A program made the position numbers and the translations under genes. A stretch of DNA of 64,000 nt, taken from the NCBI GenBank assembly GCA_008828725.1, contig MEHQ01004020.1, positions 1,014,593 to 1,078,592 of the forward strand, written 5' to 3'. Positions 23,901 to 32,899 of this stretch are shown piece after piece; position 1 is the first letter of the stretch; every line of letters starts with the position of its first letter. A model generated the notes under the pieces. It worked only from the letters and a program-made list of their open reading frames with translations. It did not search any database and was not told where the DNA came from. Source of the DNA: Saccharina japonica. Its lineage: Eukaryota > Sar > Phaeophyceae > Laminariales > Laminariaceae.

Positions 23901-25992
23901 ACATTGTATTGTCATTTCAACCTACGCACGTCTCTAAATGTCGAAACGGAAGGGGTGGATGAAAAGAACGAACCAATTACTTCAGCTACACGTAGTGTGG
24001 ATTCATTAATTTTAACACACTGTAAGAGGGACATGACATGTACTGCTGTACTCGTAGCACATCCACGCGCATCATAGTAGCGTAACGGCTTTCAACCCGT
24101 TGATGCTTTGATGGTTTAGAGAAAGTTGATGCGTACCATTAATACCTGGTGCCGGTACCTGGTACCTAGTAGACACATTAGACGGGCCCAACTATGTTGT
24201 CTATTATGTTGTCTACACCGCGGCTACGGTAGCAGGCTATATCGACAACACACAGTACAAGTAGATACGTTCGTACGCATTCAGAGTTATTTACACAGAT
24301 TGTACGTACGCCGTAGGGAATGCGTTTGGCTGGGACGACCTGACGCCTTGGCACTTGGCGCCGATATACCACCGCACTTTCCTTGCCGACAGGTCATAAT
24401 GACCACCCGTCATGTCAAACATACACGAGTATGGCCACGTATATGCTCCTATGTACATACCACCTGGTAGAATAACACTACAGTAGTAGTATTACAGTAT
24501 GTACCTGGTACATGGTAGCATAGCTGTTACAGTGCTGCTGTACTGCAGTTGCGGGTTTGTTTGTAGTCGATCATTATCTGTATGTACAGCAGCAACCATT
24601 AACACTACTGCCGTAGTCTGTACTGTAAGTTATTACTATTGTACCTGTAAAGAATGTACATCTTGTACTGTAATGTACGTGAAACGACGAATAACGGACT
24701 GATGCCCTTGTCATAGGCAAGCCATGCTTCATAGTTCCAAGTACCGGTATGATATGTGATACTACTGTAACACCACACACCAAAAATCGCTTGCTCTTGA
24801 AGTTCCCATTATTACACTACTGTAGTACCGTTTCCATGCATCTCCTGCGGAGGAAACCCTTGTCAGCCACATGAGCCACGTCCTTTGCCTGCGGACTGCA
24901 AAACTGATCAATACAACTCGCAATAACCGCCCAATGGTATGATAAGCAGTGCTTAGCGCCCGACCTTCCCCGCTTGTAGCCGTATAACCACAGAGCAAAA
25001 CAAAAGTGTTACAATCCAGCCAGTATTACAGTAGTTCAGGACCATTCGCTGCCTTGTTTGTGGTGGCCTTGACTGGCCGGTGGTCGATGATTCCTTTTCA
25101 ATTGGAAATATGGCGGCTTCTCCCGCTGGTCGGGGCTAAATTCAACACGGGTTGTTATACAGTAGTGCCAGGTACGAAGTAGTATGCGCTGGAATCGCCC
25201 GGAATTGAAATCGGTCGAGCGTACATATAAGCAAGCCTGATTTTGTTCTACCTTCCCTTGTGATCAGGTGGAATATCCACTGTCGCTCTTGTTCTGATAC
25301 TCTACTACTGTAGTTTAACTTTAATCGAGCGAGCTACTGTAGCTTGCTGGTGTTGAGCTTTAGATCACTGCTTCTACTGCTGACTGGGTTGGTGTAGGAT
25401 TCTGCGTGCGCACCTCCACGGCAGACGCAAGTCACGTTGAGTACTATAGCACGTTTACGGGCTTGCGACCTGTGGACCGCAGGCAGCACTGTGCCCTCTT
25501 CTCATAATAACATGCGCTGCCAAGCGCCTTCTCCTCGGAATCGTTCCCCCTCCTGTTGAATTGGGCTTACAGCGCTTACACGGCTGTAGTTAATGCTTAT
25601 CTTCAGTGCAAGAAACATGCAGTATCTACTGTACACTACTACAGCTGTACAGTACAAATCAAATAGTTCTACAGTAGTAGGGCGCGATTGTTGGCTTGAA
25701 GGCTCACCTTCTCGGGGTGTATCTGTAGAGTGTGCCCACCAAGGAGCCCGAGCCACCTCGGCAGCACGGCGATGGGGCTTGGGAGCGAAGATGCACCGGC
25801 ACTATTGCCTGGAAACTTGCGGGCGCGAGCCGACTCCCACGATTTCCACAAACAGTAGGCGAGGATAACAGCGACGAACACCACCAGCACCAGTAGCAGC
25901 AGTAGCAGGAGCGACGTGGCCGACACAGCGAACATATACGCCGAGGGCGGCAGCACCAGGTCTTGGTCTTGCACATTGCCGCATTGGTCCAT
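2947..25992 (-). CDS. Cytochrome P450 monooxygenase, membrane-anchored, 13 exons, 595 aa
   Basis: Heme-thiolate enzyme; P450s of this build normally oxidise small lipophilic substrates at the endoplasmic reticulum, using electrons from a reductase. Exons on the minus strand: 25992-25708, 12163-12011, 11494-11348, 10734-10659, 9858-9708, 9065-8981, 8361-8135, 6492-6370, 5876-5759, 4997-4876, 4410-4269, 3785-3708, 3027-2947. All introns are GT-AG, all phases join, and the sum is 1788 bases. Seen: membrane segment about residues 21-49, then basic RARKFPG (55-62); C-helix WRRSRR with W170 and R174; I-helix GGTVAS (379-384) in place of AGx(D/E)TT; K-helix ETLR (439-442); PERW (494-497); heme loop FGGGPRVCPG with ligand C540; a C-terminal strand ending at the stop. 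An Asn-rich insert lies at 309-322 and a modest insert between PERW and the heme loop. The start is the first Met of exon 1. Exon 9 could begin 3 bases later. The P450 family number and substrate cannot be told from sequence alone. Confidence 0.93.
4269..4410 (-). other. P450 exon 11: heme-binding loop
   Basis: The first base completes Arg496 of PERW, split over the intron. The exon then runs from Trp497 through an acidic, Ser/Asn-rich insert to FLSFGGGPRVCPGK (530-543) and ends in phase 0 at a GTACGA donor. Cys540 is the expected axial heme ligand and Arg538 the heme-propionate partner. The next exon (3785-3708) continues with the usual L-helix, EVAKAESAMTVAAI. Confidence 0.93.
6370..6492 (-). 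other. P450 exon 8: I-helix
   Basis: Acceptor after TGCCTTAG, donor AG|GTTAGA. It codes for the last base of Ser375 and residues 376-415, from LFLGGTVASAFILSWAMYYL through the J-helix region TKNPSMFARCREEALRAAPD. Aligned without gaps to the common FLLAGHETTSAALSW pattern, the acid is Val382, the proton-relay Thr is Ala383 and the second Thr is Ser384. The rest of the helix and the following Trp are normal, and exon borders and phase are clean, so a wrong frame is unlikely. Confidence 0.88.
12635..13600. repeat. Tandem array, about five units of 175-225 bases
   Basis: The anchor GGTGTGGAAACCCC recurs at 12776, 12951 and 13176, with degenerate forms near 13395 and 13575. Each unit also carries a CCAACAACCCGGGGAC-like stretch, a GACACCGCCCCGCACGG-like stretch and an ATACATATACAACTCCAAC-like stretch. 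Units differ by 15-30 percent by eye, so the array is not fresh. It lies just inside intron 1 of the P450, about 470 bases upstream of exon 2. Confidence 0.85.
14331..14566 (+). repeat. Direct repeat, left member
   Basis: Matches 14993-15215 over about 215 bases with small indels. Shared stretches include GTCTTTGCTCATAAACGCAT, TACGAATTATCGGACGAC and CACCCAATGGTCCAACACCA. About 430 bases separate the two members. Confidence 0.8.
14993..15215 (+). repeat. Direct repeat, right member
   Basis: Partner of 14331-14566. Similarity begins near CTTTTCTTTCTTATG and ends after CCATTGTACTCCTCCA; the flanks beyond are unrelated. Confidence 0.8.
15226..16555. other. Intronic stretch without recognisable features
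   Basis: Between R1 copy A and the satellite-like array. There is an open frame of 119 codons on the plus strand and two shorter ones on the minus strand, none with a recognisable motif or plausible splice context. I see nothing else. Confidence 0.4.
16560..21330. repeat. Satellite-like array, about 14 diverged units of 200-350 bases
   Basis: Several anchors recur in the same order. One is TCTCGAACGTTTGGCTGTGA and variants, near 16906, 17260, 17600, 17937, 18228, 18566, 18820, 19087, 19430, 19890, 20050, 20390, 20605 and 20740. Others are GCGCCCCATCGCGACCGCGA, GTACCGCTGTAAGTATCG, GAGACACTCATTCA and ATATACTCGTAAATATTCAT. Units shorten and degrade toward the right end, where only the CTCGAG/GTGAAGAT part survives. 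No unit has a long open frame. The whole array is intronic in the P450. Confidence 0.88.
21762..21857. repeat. CTG microsatellite, two clusters
   Basis: An interrupted (CTG)n tract of about eight units, then a second cluster of about five units some 45 bases on. It lies inside P450 intron 1 and shows no sign of being coding. Confidence 0.8.
22200..23110. repeat. Dispersed repeat R1, copy B, interrupted by a SINE
   Basis: 22270-22505 matches 14717-14955. The continuation ATATTTTATCGGTTCCCGATC (22878 onward) matches 14955-14978, and 22921-22965 and 23029-23110 match the 14190 and 13886 blocks of copy A. At its left end a unit of about 45 bases is duplicated (GATGATACTCAAGAACCACG, then GATGATGAAACTCAAGAATC). 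In copy A the bases AAACTGCAGATTATT run straight into ATATTATCGGTTCCC; here about 350 bases intervene, which is the SINE. Confidence 0.75.
22517..22866 (-). mobile_element. tRNA-derived SINE (Arg-like head), inserted in R1
   Basis: On the minus strand the element starts with a tRNA-like head (about 22855-22780): GCCCCGGTGGTCTAATAGG resembles the acceptor and D-arm of eukaryotic tRNA-Arg, with an A-box at 22833-22846. GGCTTCGAGTC at 22791-22801 is a good B-box. A body of about 220 bases follows, ending in an A/T-rich tail. The body recurs without the head at 57262-57495. The empty site is seen in R1 copy A at about 14957. The ends are set from that comparison and may be off by about 10 bases. 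No coding capacity is expected; it would depend on LINE enzymes. Confidence 0.75.
23205..23944 (-). mobile_element. LINE, 5'-truncated copy (3' 0.74 kb)
   Basis: Collinear with 38526-39335 of the large LINE, covering the C-terminal coding end and the stop codon. About 60 bases are missing internally relative to the larger copy, and several frame shifts make it a dead fragment. It is flanked by AACGGAAGG at 23196-23204 and again at 23945-23953, a clear target-site duplication. The 3' end of the element abuts a G-run (C-run on the coding strand), as in the larger copy. Confidence 0.88.
25708..25992 (-). other. P450 exon 1: start codon and membrane anchor
   Basis: Codes for 95 residues: a short polar lumenal N-terminus, an unbroken Leu/Val/Ala segment (about 21-49), then a charged WKSWESARARKFPG hinge typical of microsomal P450 anchors. 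It ends HPEK at a GTGAGC donor in phase 0. The next P450 exon, at 12163, starts in phase 0 with a sequence (MVDQMENWADELG) that continues the usual P450 order of anchor, proline hinge, then WA-x-E-x-G. The two exons lie 13.5 kb apart, so this join is inferred from phase and family order rather than from a transcript. Confidence 0.8.
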
Positions 25993-26018
25993 GTCTGCTT
26001 GACAGAGTGGCCGTGCAC

Positions 26019-29000
26019 TGTATGTATGTTGCCGCGTGTAAGGGCTATCCCGTATAGTGCGTGTCCGTCAATGGTGTTGGCCTCGTGTTTACTGTAGTTC
26101 GATCATCGTTCTAGTCGCCGGCCTAACATTGTAGAATAATTATCAGCCTACACTCCGAAGTCATCATAATAACTCCCAGGAATCTCAGAATTGATATCTT
26201 GGAACTCCGTGGCATTCTCGATGCGTCTTTTTGAAGTCACGGCGATTGGTCCGACCCATCACCGTATCAACGTCGATCGTTTTACCACCTTCCACAATGT
26301 GCTATGTATGACCGTCGACCATCGACCACGCTATCGCCCTATCACCGTCGACCCTGCGAAAGAAATCTCGCACAAACTGAGAACTACACTATTAATCAAT
26401 TAATTGCAGTGCACTATTACGTGCACCGCACCCAGTCAGGGTGTTTCCGTGCCTTGCTTACGGGTTTTCCGCAAGAGTAGCGCCTGCCCCGCCCCGCTTG
26501 TCAAGTGTTGATGGGGAAGTTCCGATGTTGGCTTTATTTGGACCCCTTCCGTACCGATTGCACAGACAACACACTAGCTATAGACGTCGCACCAACTGAC
26601 CATCTGCCATACTTCTGTGAGCGCGAACTGGCATACTGTAACCCATGTATGTACTCTACCCAAAACTGCCGTCTGACTGCGGTCTCGTGGTGCAGTAGGC
26701 GCTTCATTGTACAGTACTGTAGATAGTCAGAATGCGGACTACCACCCACAAAATAGTTGAACTTCATCCATGTGCACCAAGTGTGCGCTCCTTCAAAAGG
26801 TACTTTCACTGCCAAAGACAGTTGTTGAGAGTTAATAAAGTATCATGCTAGCTTGTGCTAGCACTTGGGGGTACGGTACGTGCTAACATGTTTACCTGGC
26901 ATTGTGCAATAATCCGAATCTCTGCCGCCAGATGTTCGTGCCGCATGTTTTGATGGTTTTGATGGATCTACAGCCAGTAGTACAACAGTACTTCAAAATG
27001 ATGCCGGTATACTGGTAAGGTGTACCTGACCCGCATCTGAAGTATGTTTGTGTTTACCTATTTATCTGATTAACGATACCTATTGCTCACGACACGTGTG
27101 ACAGGATAAATGTTCCCCATGCGGTACCGATCGCGTAGTGCATTGAAATCCATGTATGTGTTACGATATGGACATGAAGTGCTCACTGTACAGTAGATAA
27201 AGCTCAAGCCGGAAGTAGGTACGTACAGAGGGCAGTAAACTTTGAGAATATCACTTTATTTGTTCAGAGTGCTTATTAGTGATCAACCGTGAAGCTCATC
27301 ACATTACACATTGTCCGATAACAAGGTTGATAATGATAAAAAACACCAACAACAGGAACGCCTTCGAAACTATAGATGTCATTCTCTTTTGCACAACATA
27401 GACACCGTCACATACCCAATATACTATCGAAATAAATCGCTCGATGTCTCCATGCCTTTTGTGTTTTTGTGCCTCTTTCCTGCGGCGTCACGTCGGCCTC
27501 TAAGCATCCTAAAAACGTCGCGACACACCGTCGACAGTACGTACGTAGCACAATCGACACAGGTTAAGAACCATCGAAGCAACATTATCACTGGTGTGAG
27601 CTTTCCCTGCCACGAATACAGTATCGACCACATTACTATTGTATATATTATGTATATAGACAGCGTGATGCCCAATTAATAACTTCAAAATAGAACTGTC
27701 TTTAATACCAACTTGTTTTTATTAAACAAAATAGCTCAAAGCACTCGAAAATCACGTTTCGTAAGCTTTCTTGTGCAACCGTGGAAACTCCTATCAGAGG
27801 GGTTTCATAGGGCTGATTAGACGAAGCCCCGTCGGAGTACTTGACGCATGTGTCGTCTGGTATGTACAACACGAATAGTCCCATAGACCCACGTATATAC
27901 GAGTACATTGTGTGCCGACCGGTGCTCTATTAATAGGATGTAGAGAAAAGCGCTACGTCGTATAGGCAAGATGTATCGTATACGTACCTGGCGATTGTAT
28001 ACTGATGGTGTATCGCATCGTCGAGCTGTATCATAGATTTGGTGACACATATATATTCAACCCACGACTAACCCACTTCGTACTGGGCAAGGCTAGTGGA
28101 TATACATAACAGCCTCCAAGGTATCGTTGCGATCCGTACTGTAGGGGGCGAGAGGTTGTCTGCGGCGTCCTATGGTCTTCGTCCAAACCTTAAAAAAGAT
28201 ATATGTTTTGCCATGGGAGAGAGATCGAGAGTTTTGGTCGTCTGTTTTGTACACACCAGGGGCTAAATGCTTATTTTACCAGACGCTTGGCCGGCCACGC
28301 CACATGTCATCGACCAAGATGTGAGCACGGTGACACTAGGATGGGTCGGGGCTCTTAACCAGCGTGATCCGTTCCGAGTTAGTAGCGGGGTATTTGGATT
28401 TGTCGATCGATTTCTTCCGAGGATTCTCGTAAAAGTTGTCTCCAGAACCTGGGAGAACAGCAGTTTCATGAGTATTGCGCGGGCTCCCGTGACGTTAAAT
28501 ATTTGCCATTCCCCGTCGTGGAAGCTGTGCTTTCTGGTACAGCGTACAGCGTACATCAGTATGTACCACGAGTACCGTAGTTACGTTTCGACGAATCAAT
28601 TGATAACATGTTACGGTTCAACAGTATAGAAGTAGTGCTGCGTTATCGATGGATTTCATATTGCAGCTTCCCACGATACGTACGAGTAGCATCGACAGGA
28701 GATACCAGGTGTCAGTAAGCGCATCGTACGCCGAAACACAACACGTCATACACCCACACACGACAGCATCCACGAGATATACCAGGTACCAGGATTTCTA
28801 TACTGACAGGTATGATACGAGTACACGAGACAGCACTCGTACAACCCTCGACACGATAGCTTCCGCGAGAGCATAGTCGCGTCGACATCGATATTGTAGT
28901 CAGCAGTAGTATTATTAGTTACAGCAGCAGAAAGTAGTACGTCCGCATGCACCACTTGATAAGACCGTCTGCCATTGCAGTGTGCGTGTTGGTCTGTCTG

Positions 29001-29770
29001 GTACTACTCGCGATGGATGCTGATTGTACGAGTATGCATAGCTGATCTGTTGTAGAATTCGCATGGCCTGCCTTTCGCTGCATCGGCTTTGACTCCTATA
29101 TCATCTTCACATTCTACTGTGTAGTATTGTTAATCACAGTACTTTGGAGTCAATGACACACTCTCATGACGCTCCGACACTATATATACGTACGAGTATT
29201 CTGCCAATAGTCTACGTAGTGTACAAGAGCCAACAACACAGAGGCCCATGACGCGCGTACACATATATGTATAGGTACAAAATGGACATTTTTCCGGAAT
29301 ACTTTCACTTTTCATCTCCGGCCGCGGGTCTTTTCTCCCGCTGTCGGCTGCAGGGCACGCAGGGGGCCAGCGTGTACACCGCGGGTCCCGGCCGAGGCCC
29401 GTGGGGCGTGCTCTGGGCCTTCAAAGTCGCGAGTTCTGGCAAATAACTCAGAGGAGACGTTCCGACTTGACACCGCCTCGCAACTACTATGAAAAACCTG
29501 CCGTACGACTGGTTTTTGGTTTTCGTTTTTGACCCACCGCATGAACGGAACACACACAGCACACGCACCACGCACGAGACAAGAATAAGGACCACACCGA
29601 CTTGACATTGAACGAGGCACACATAAAGCGTCGTGCAGCAGTAGTTGGTACCACGTTGCATGCGTCTGCTCTCTCTCTGGGCTGTGTACATGCGCTTTTA
29701 TACAAATCTGCAAATTTGGTCCCAACATTTTTCAATCTACGTGGAGTACATACATACACAGATCTACGCT
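26019..29770. other. No gene recognised; many TACTACTGTAGTA-like motifs
   Basis: Upstream of the P450 start codon; any promoter should lie at its left end, but I see no clear TATA or initiator match to report. Open frames of up to 122 codons on both strands lack recognisable motifs. Short, partly palindromic words built from TACAGTA, CTACTGTA and TACGAGTA are unusually common here and at 24.4-25.7 kb. Confidence 0.45.
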
Positions 29771-29774
29771 GAGT

Positions 29775-29960
29775 CAAGGGCGGGTGAAAAAAAGGACCCG
29801 AGACCCCCACTCACATTTTTGCATTTGGGGCCGATTGGGGGGGGGGGGGGGGGGGGTTGCCCCCCGTATAAATATATGATATATTTATAGGTTGGGTTGG
29901 CGTCGGTTGGCAACGACGCTGTAAAACACGCCACTGGCTGCGTGAGCTAGACAACCAGGG
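29775..29960 (+). repeat. Dispersed repeat R2, copy A
   Basis: Shares a 33-base stretch with 37418-37450, beginning CAAGGGCGGGTGAAAAAAA and ending GAGACCCCC. After a homopolymer tract both copies continue with a related GTTGGCGTC...CAACGACG stretch. Copy A contains a G-run of 18 or more at 29838. Both copies have the same orientation. Confidence 0.7.
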
Positions 29961-30312
29961 TGCCGTTTTTTTTTGTTATTTGTTTTTGGCGGTCACCAAA
30001 GCTGGCGGTCGAGTAGATCATTTGTGCGGGGTGGAGAACCTTTGTTCCGCACAAGGGGAATGGTCGTATCACGTAGTGTGTATATGGTAAGGCACCCATG
30101 CGGCAGATACATAGTAATACCCATTGCTGTCTCTGGGAGTGGCCACACCAGAAATTAAATCAATTCATTGGAGGCTGTCGTCCATATGCAAGTCCGCCTC
30201 AGAGGAGGTTCTTAGCAGGGTGCAGCTCACCCTCCATGCGACTCGCCCAATACCTCACGGCGCTTCGCGCTTGGTGCAAGCAATGTCTGCCTGGTTGGTG
30301 AAAACCCAACGT

Positions 30313-30385
30313 GCTCCGCCCCGGCATTGTAGGGATGCGAGGGTCTATGGTCATACGACTACGGCCGTGCACGATATGAGTACAC
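30313..30385 (-). repeat. Dispersed coding-like motif R3, copy 1
   Basis: About 45 bases centred on CGCATCCCTACAATGCCGG (minus strand) recur at 49036-49092 and 51346-51391. In two of the three copies the same frame reads RMT-x-DPRIPTMP, so it may derive from a repeated protein-coding element. In this copy the frame continues for about 50 more residues on the minus strand (QPGRHCLHQARSAVRYWASR...). Family unknown. Confidence 0.55.
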
Positions 30386-31417
30386 CCCCCCCCCAAATAA
30401 AACGCCGGGGATGCACAAACACTTTGAGAACGCCCCGGGCTGAGTTTTTTTTTGCGCCCCCCTACCGGCACGTTTGAGTTCGCCCCCGGGTGTTAGTTTT
30501 TCGGATATTGTTTTGGCAGCCCCACGGGGCGTTCACATACGTCGAAGACATTCATTCCGGCAACATTGTTGTTGTTGTTGTCGTTGCTGTCGTTGTTTTT
30601 GCTGCCGCCGTTTTTTTTTTTGTTCACTTCAAAACACTTTCCATCAACTAAAATCGCGCACCACCTCGGTACTCCTTCCGACAAACATGCGACTTACAAT
30701 GTCACAAGTGAGCCGGTACGCAACGCCAAGAAGGTGTATGGTACGGCACGACTCACCAAGTATCAAGCGATAATCTAGCTTACGTAAAACCGCGATCGGA
30801 ACTTGTATCAGAAATCCCAAGGAATACGTCATGACATTTCGAAACGACGTGACGCCAGACAAACAGAGACGACAGCTAAACTTAAACAGTATCGAAAACA
30901 GCAGCACAAGCGAATAAAAAAGGGGACCCGTCCACTCCGAATAGAGGCTACCGTTCCAGTGCGAGAGGTCCGTGGCAAAGTGTGTGTTTGTGTATTCGTC
31001 CGGTGGGTGCCCCGAACAGAAAAAGAGACCACACAACACCCCTGGGAAAATTCGCGCCGGGTATTTTTGTTGTGGGAAGATCACCCCCCTCCCTTTGAAA
31101 ACGCCCCGGGGTGTTCTTTTTCACCAAAAAACAAAAAGGCACCCCGGGTGGTGTTCGCAGAGGATATTACGGCATTCGGCTTTGCTTGTTTGCTTTGTGC
31201 TCAGCAACCGAATGTGTTGACAACCAGGTGTGATAGTTAGTTTTGGAGCGTATGTCGTGTCGCCCCCCCCCCCACCTACCTACCCTAATGGCATGTGCTG
31301 TTATGTGTTTTGTCCGGCGGAGGACAAAACAGCCTGTCGCCCAACACCCTTCCCAAACCCCACTGTATCGGTTCGCACGTTGCCACGTGTGTCGCTTCTT
31401 GCTGTGTTGCATTGCAG

Positions 31418-32345
31418 GGCAGAACGCGCTGATCAAGGACAAGTGCAACACTCGCACGTCCCTCATGGATGTGGCCAAGTGCCTCTCGGGAATCATCGAC
31501 GGCCAGAGTAACGCCGCCAAACTTAGTGACTCTATTCACCACCTGCCACCTGTTCGAATGGCCGTTTCGGCGACGGCCTCGCACAGCTTAGTGCTCAGCG
31601 CCTGCGAGTTCTCTATCGGCCGGTGGCCGCGGCGATTCATGGCTCTATCGGCCGGTGGCCGCGGCGATTCATGGAGCAAGAGATGGCCGCCGCCTTGCTG
31701 CATTGCAAACAGGGCGGGGAGGCCCGCAAAGCGCGGATGCGTTGAGCCACACGTTCGAGTACATATCGGAGAAGCTTTGGGACGTGATATTTGTCTACCA
31801 AGTTCGCGAGGAACGCGACTCCAAATCCTTCCCCTACGTCGTCTTGCTCTTCTCCGACGGTAGCCACTTGTGCCAGTGCCGCGCACTCCAGACACTGGGG
31901 CTTGGCTGCCGCCATTTCTGGGCGGCAATGCTTCTTCACCCCAAGTTCCGGTTCCACGTCGGGCTCCTGCACGAGCACTGGCTGACGGAGAAAGCCAGGC
32001 GAACACTCGAGGAGGGCTGGCCACCCGCCGCCACGCCTGAATGGATCGCGGCGGATCGCCAAGGGGGGGCAGCCGGAGGAACGGAGAGCGTCCAAGAGGC
32101 GGCATCAGAAACCGGTGTTGGCGGGGGGTGGAAGGCTGTCGTGGGGAGCTGCCAGACAGTCCAAACGGTCCTGCTAGATCGGAAGGAGAAGGGCCCAAGC
32201 GTACAGGATAGACAAATTTTGTACGCCGACGTTTCGAAGACGCTCGGTCTCTCATGCAGTATGCTGTCTGGTAGTTTCCCCCCTGAAGTCGCCAAAGCTC
32301 TGGCGGACAACTTTCATGCCTCCATCTGTAGTCAAGCACAGGTGC
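31418..32345 (+). pseudogene. MULE-type transposase C-terminal region with SWIM zinc finger, decayed
   Basis: A good acceptor (GCTGTGTTGCATTGCAG) precedes GQNALIKDKCNTRTSLMDV, which resembles the stretch after the DDE domain of Mutator-like and FAR1-type proteins. Further on, HLCQCRALQTLGLGCRHFW (about 31861-31917) is a SWIM zinc finger, CxCx9CxH, the usual DNA- or protein-binding module at the end of these transposases. The two parts lie in different frames. A perfect 32-base tandem duplication (31611-31674) and a further one-base shift near 31740 break the frame between them. No catalytic DDE region is visible upstream. A host SWIM-domain gene with unrecognised introns is the alternative. 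The tail after the finger is Ala/Gly-rich, and a possible donor lies near 32341. Confidence 0.62.
31611..31674. repeat. Perfect 32-base tandem duplication
   Basis: Positions 31611-31642 and 31643-31674 are identical. Perfect identity implies a recent event. Its length is not a multiple of three, so it shifts the SWIM-protein frame. Confidence 0.95.
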
Positions 32346-32624
32346 ACACTGGGGTTCGGAGGTCACACTGGGGTGGGGAGGGTGGCAACCTTCGTCGGGA
32401 ACCCCGGTACCGTTCGCCTGCTCCCTAGATCAAGTAACCTAAGAAAACGCGGTGCGGCAGAAGTACGCGGCACGAGGGCGGGTAGAAAACGAACCGCTAC
32501 TTCCGGGTCTTGAAAGTATGCGTGGTCATCGCAGCTAACCTTAGCCGGTGGGAGGCGGCGGGCGTGGTGCACGCACGGGACGATGGCATAATGTCTAGGG
32601 CTTTCCTGGAATGGGTTTTTTTTT

Positions 32625-32790
32625 CCCTTTCCCGTGCAAATATCGTTCCCGTGGTGCCATCCAAGCAGTTCCCGAGGAAATACTGATTTCCCGTTCCCAT
32701 CCAAACAGTTCCCGTGGAAATGTATGATTTCCCGTGGTTTTCAGTTCCCGTGCGGCCGTAAACTCCCGTATAAATATCGATTTCCCTTTT
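32625..32790. repeat. Minisatellite with TTCCCGTGGAAAT motif
   Basis: CAGTTCCCG(A/T)GGAAAT and GATTTCCCGT alternate three to four times with a period of about 50 bases, degenerating toward both ends. Confidence 0.7.
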
Positions 32791-32899
32791 ATCGTGTAAA
32801 CCTAAACAACTGCTGAGAAATAAGTGATTCCCGCGGGAATTATTCTCGCGCCTTCCGGGATCAGCAAACAGGATCACCACGTACCACCAACCCCAAGAT

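Larger units (their letters stand above)
12164..25707 (-). other. P450 intron 1, 13.5 kb, repeat-filled
   Basis: The other eleven introns of this gene are 465-1642 bases long; this one is 13,544. It contains the 12.6-13.6 kb tandem array, both copies of the dispersed repeat R1, the 16.6-21.3 kb satellite-like array, a SINE and a LINE fragment. I see no second gene inside it. Short frames at 15.2-15.75 kb on the minus strand were considered as an alternative first exon and rejected. Confidence 0.72.

Noticed and set aside
31536-32366. 276-codon minus-strand open frame, Arg/Pro-rich
   Set aside because: Shadow of the SWIM-finger sequence on the plus strand; its composition reflects GC-rich antisense codons and it has no domain.
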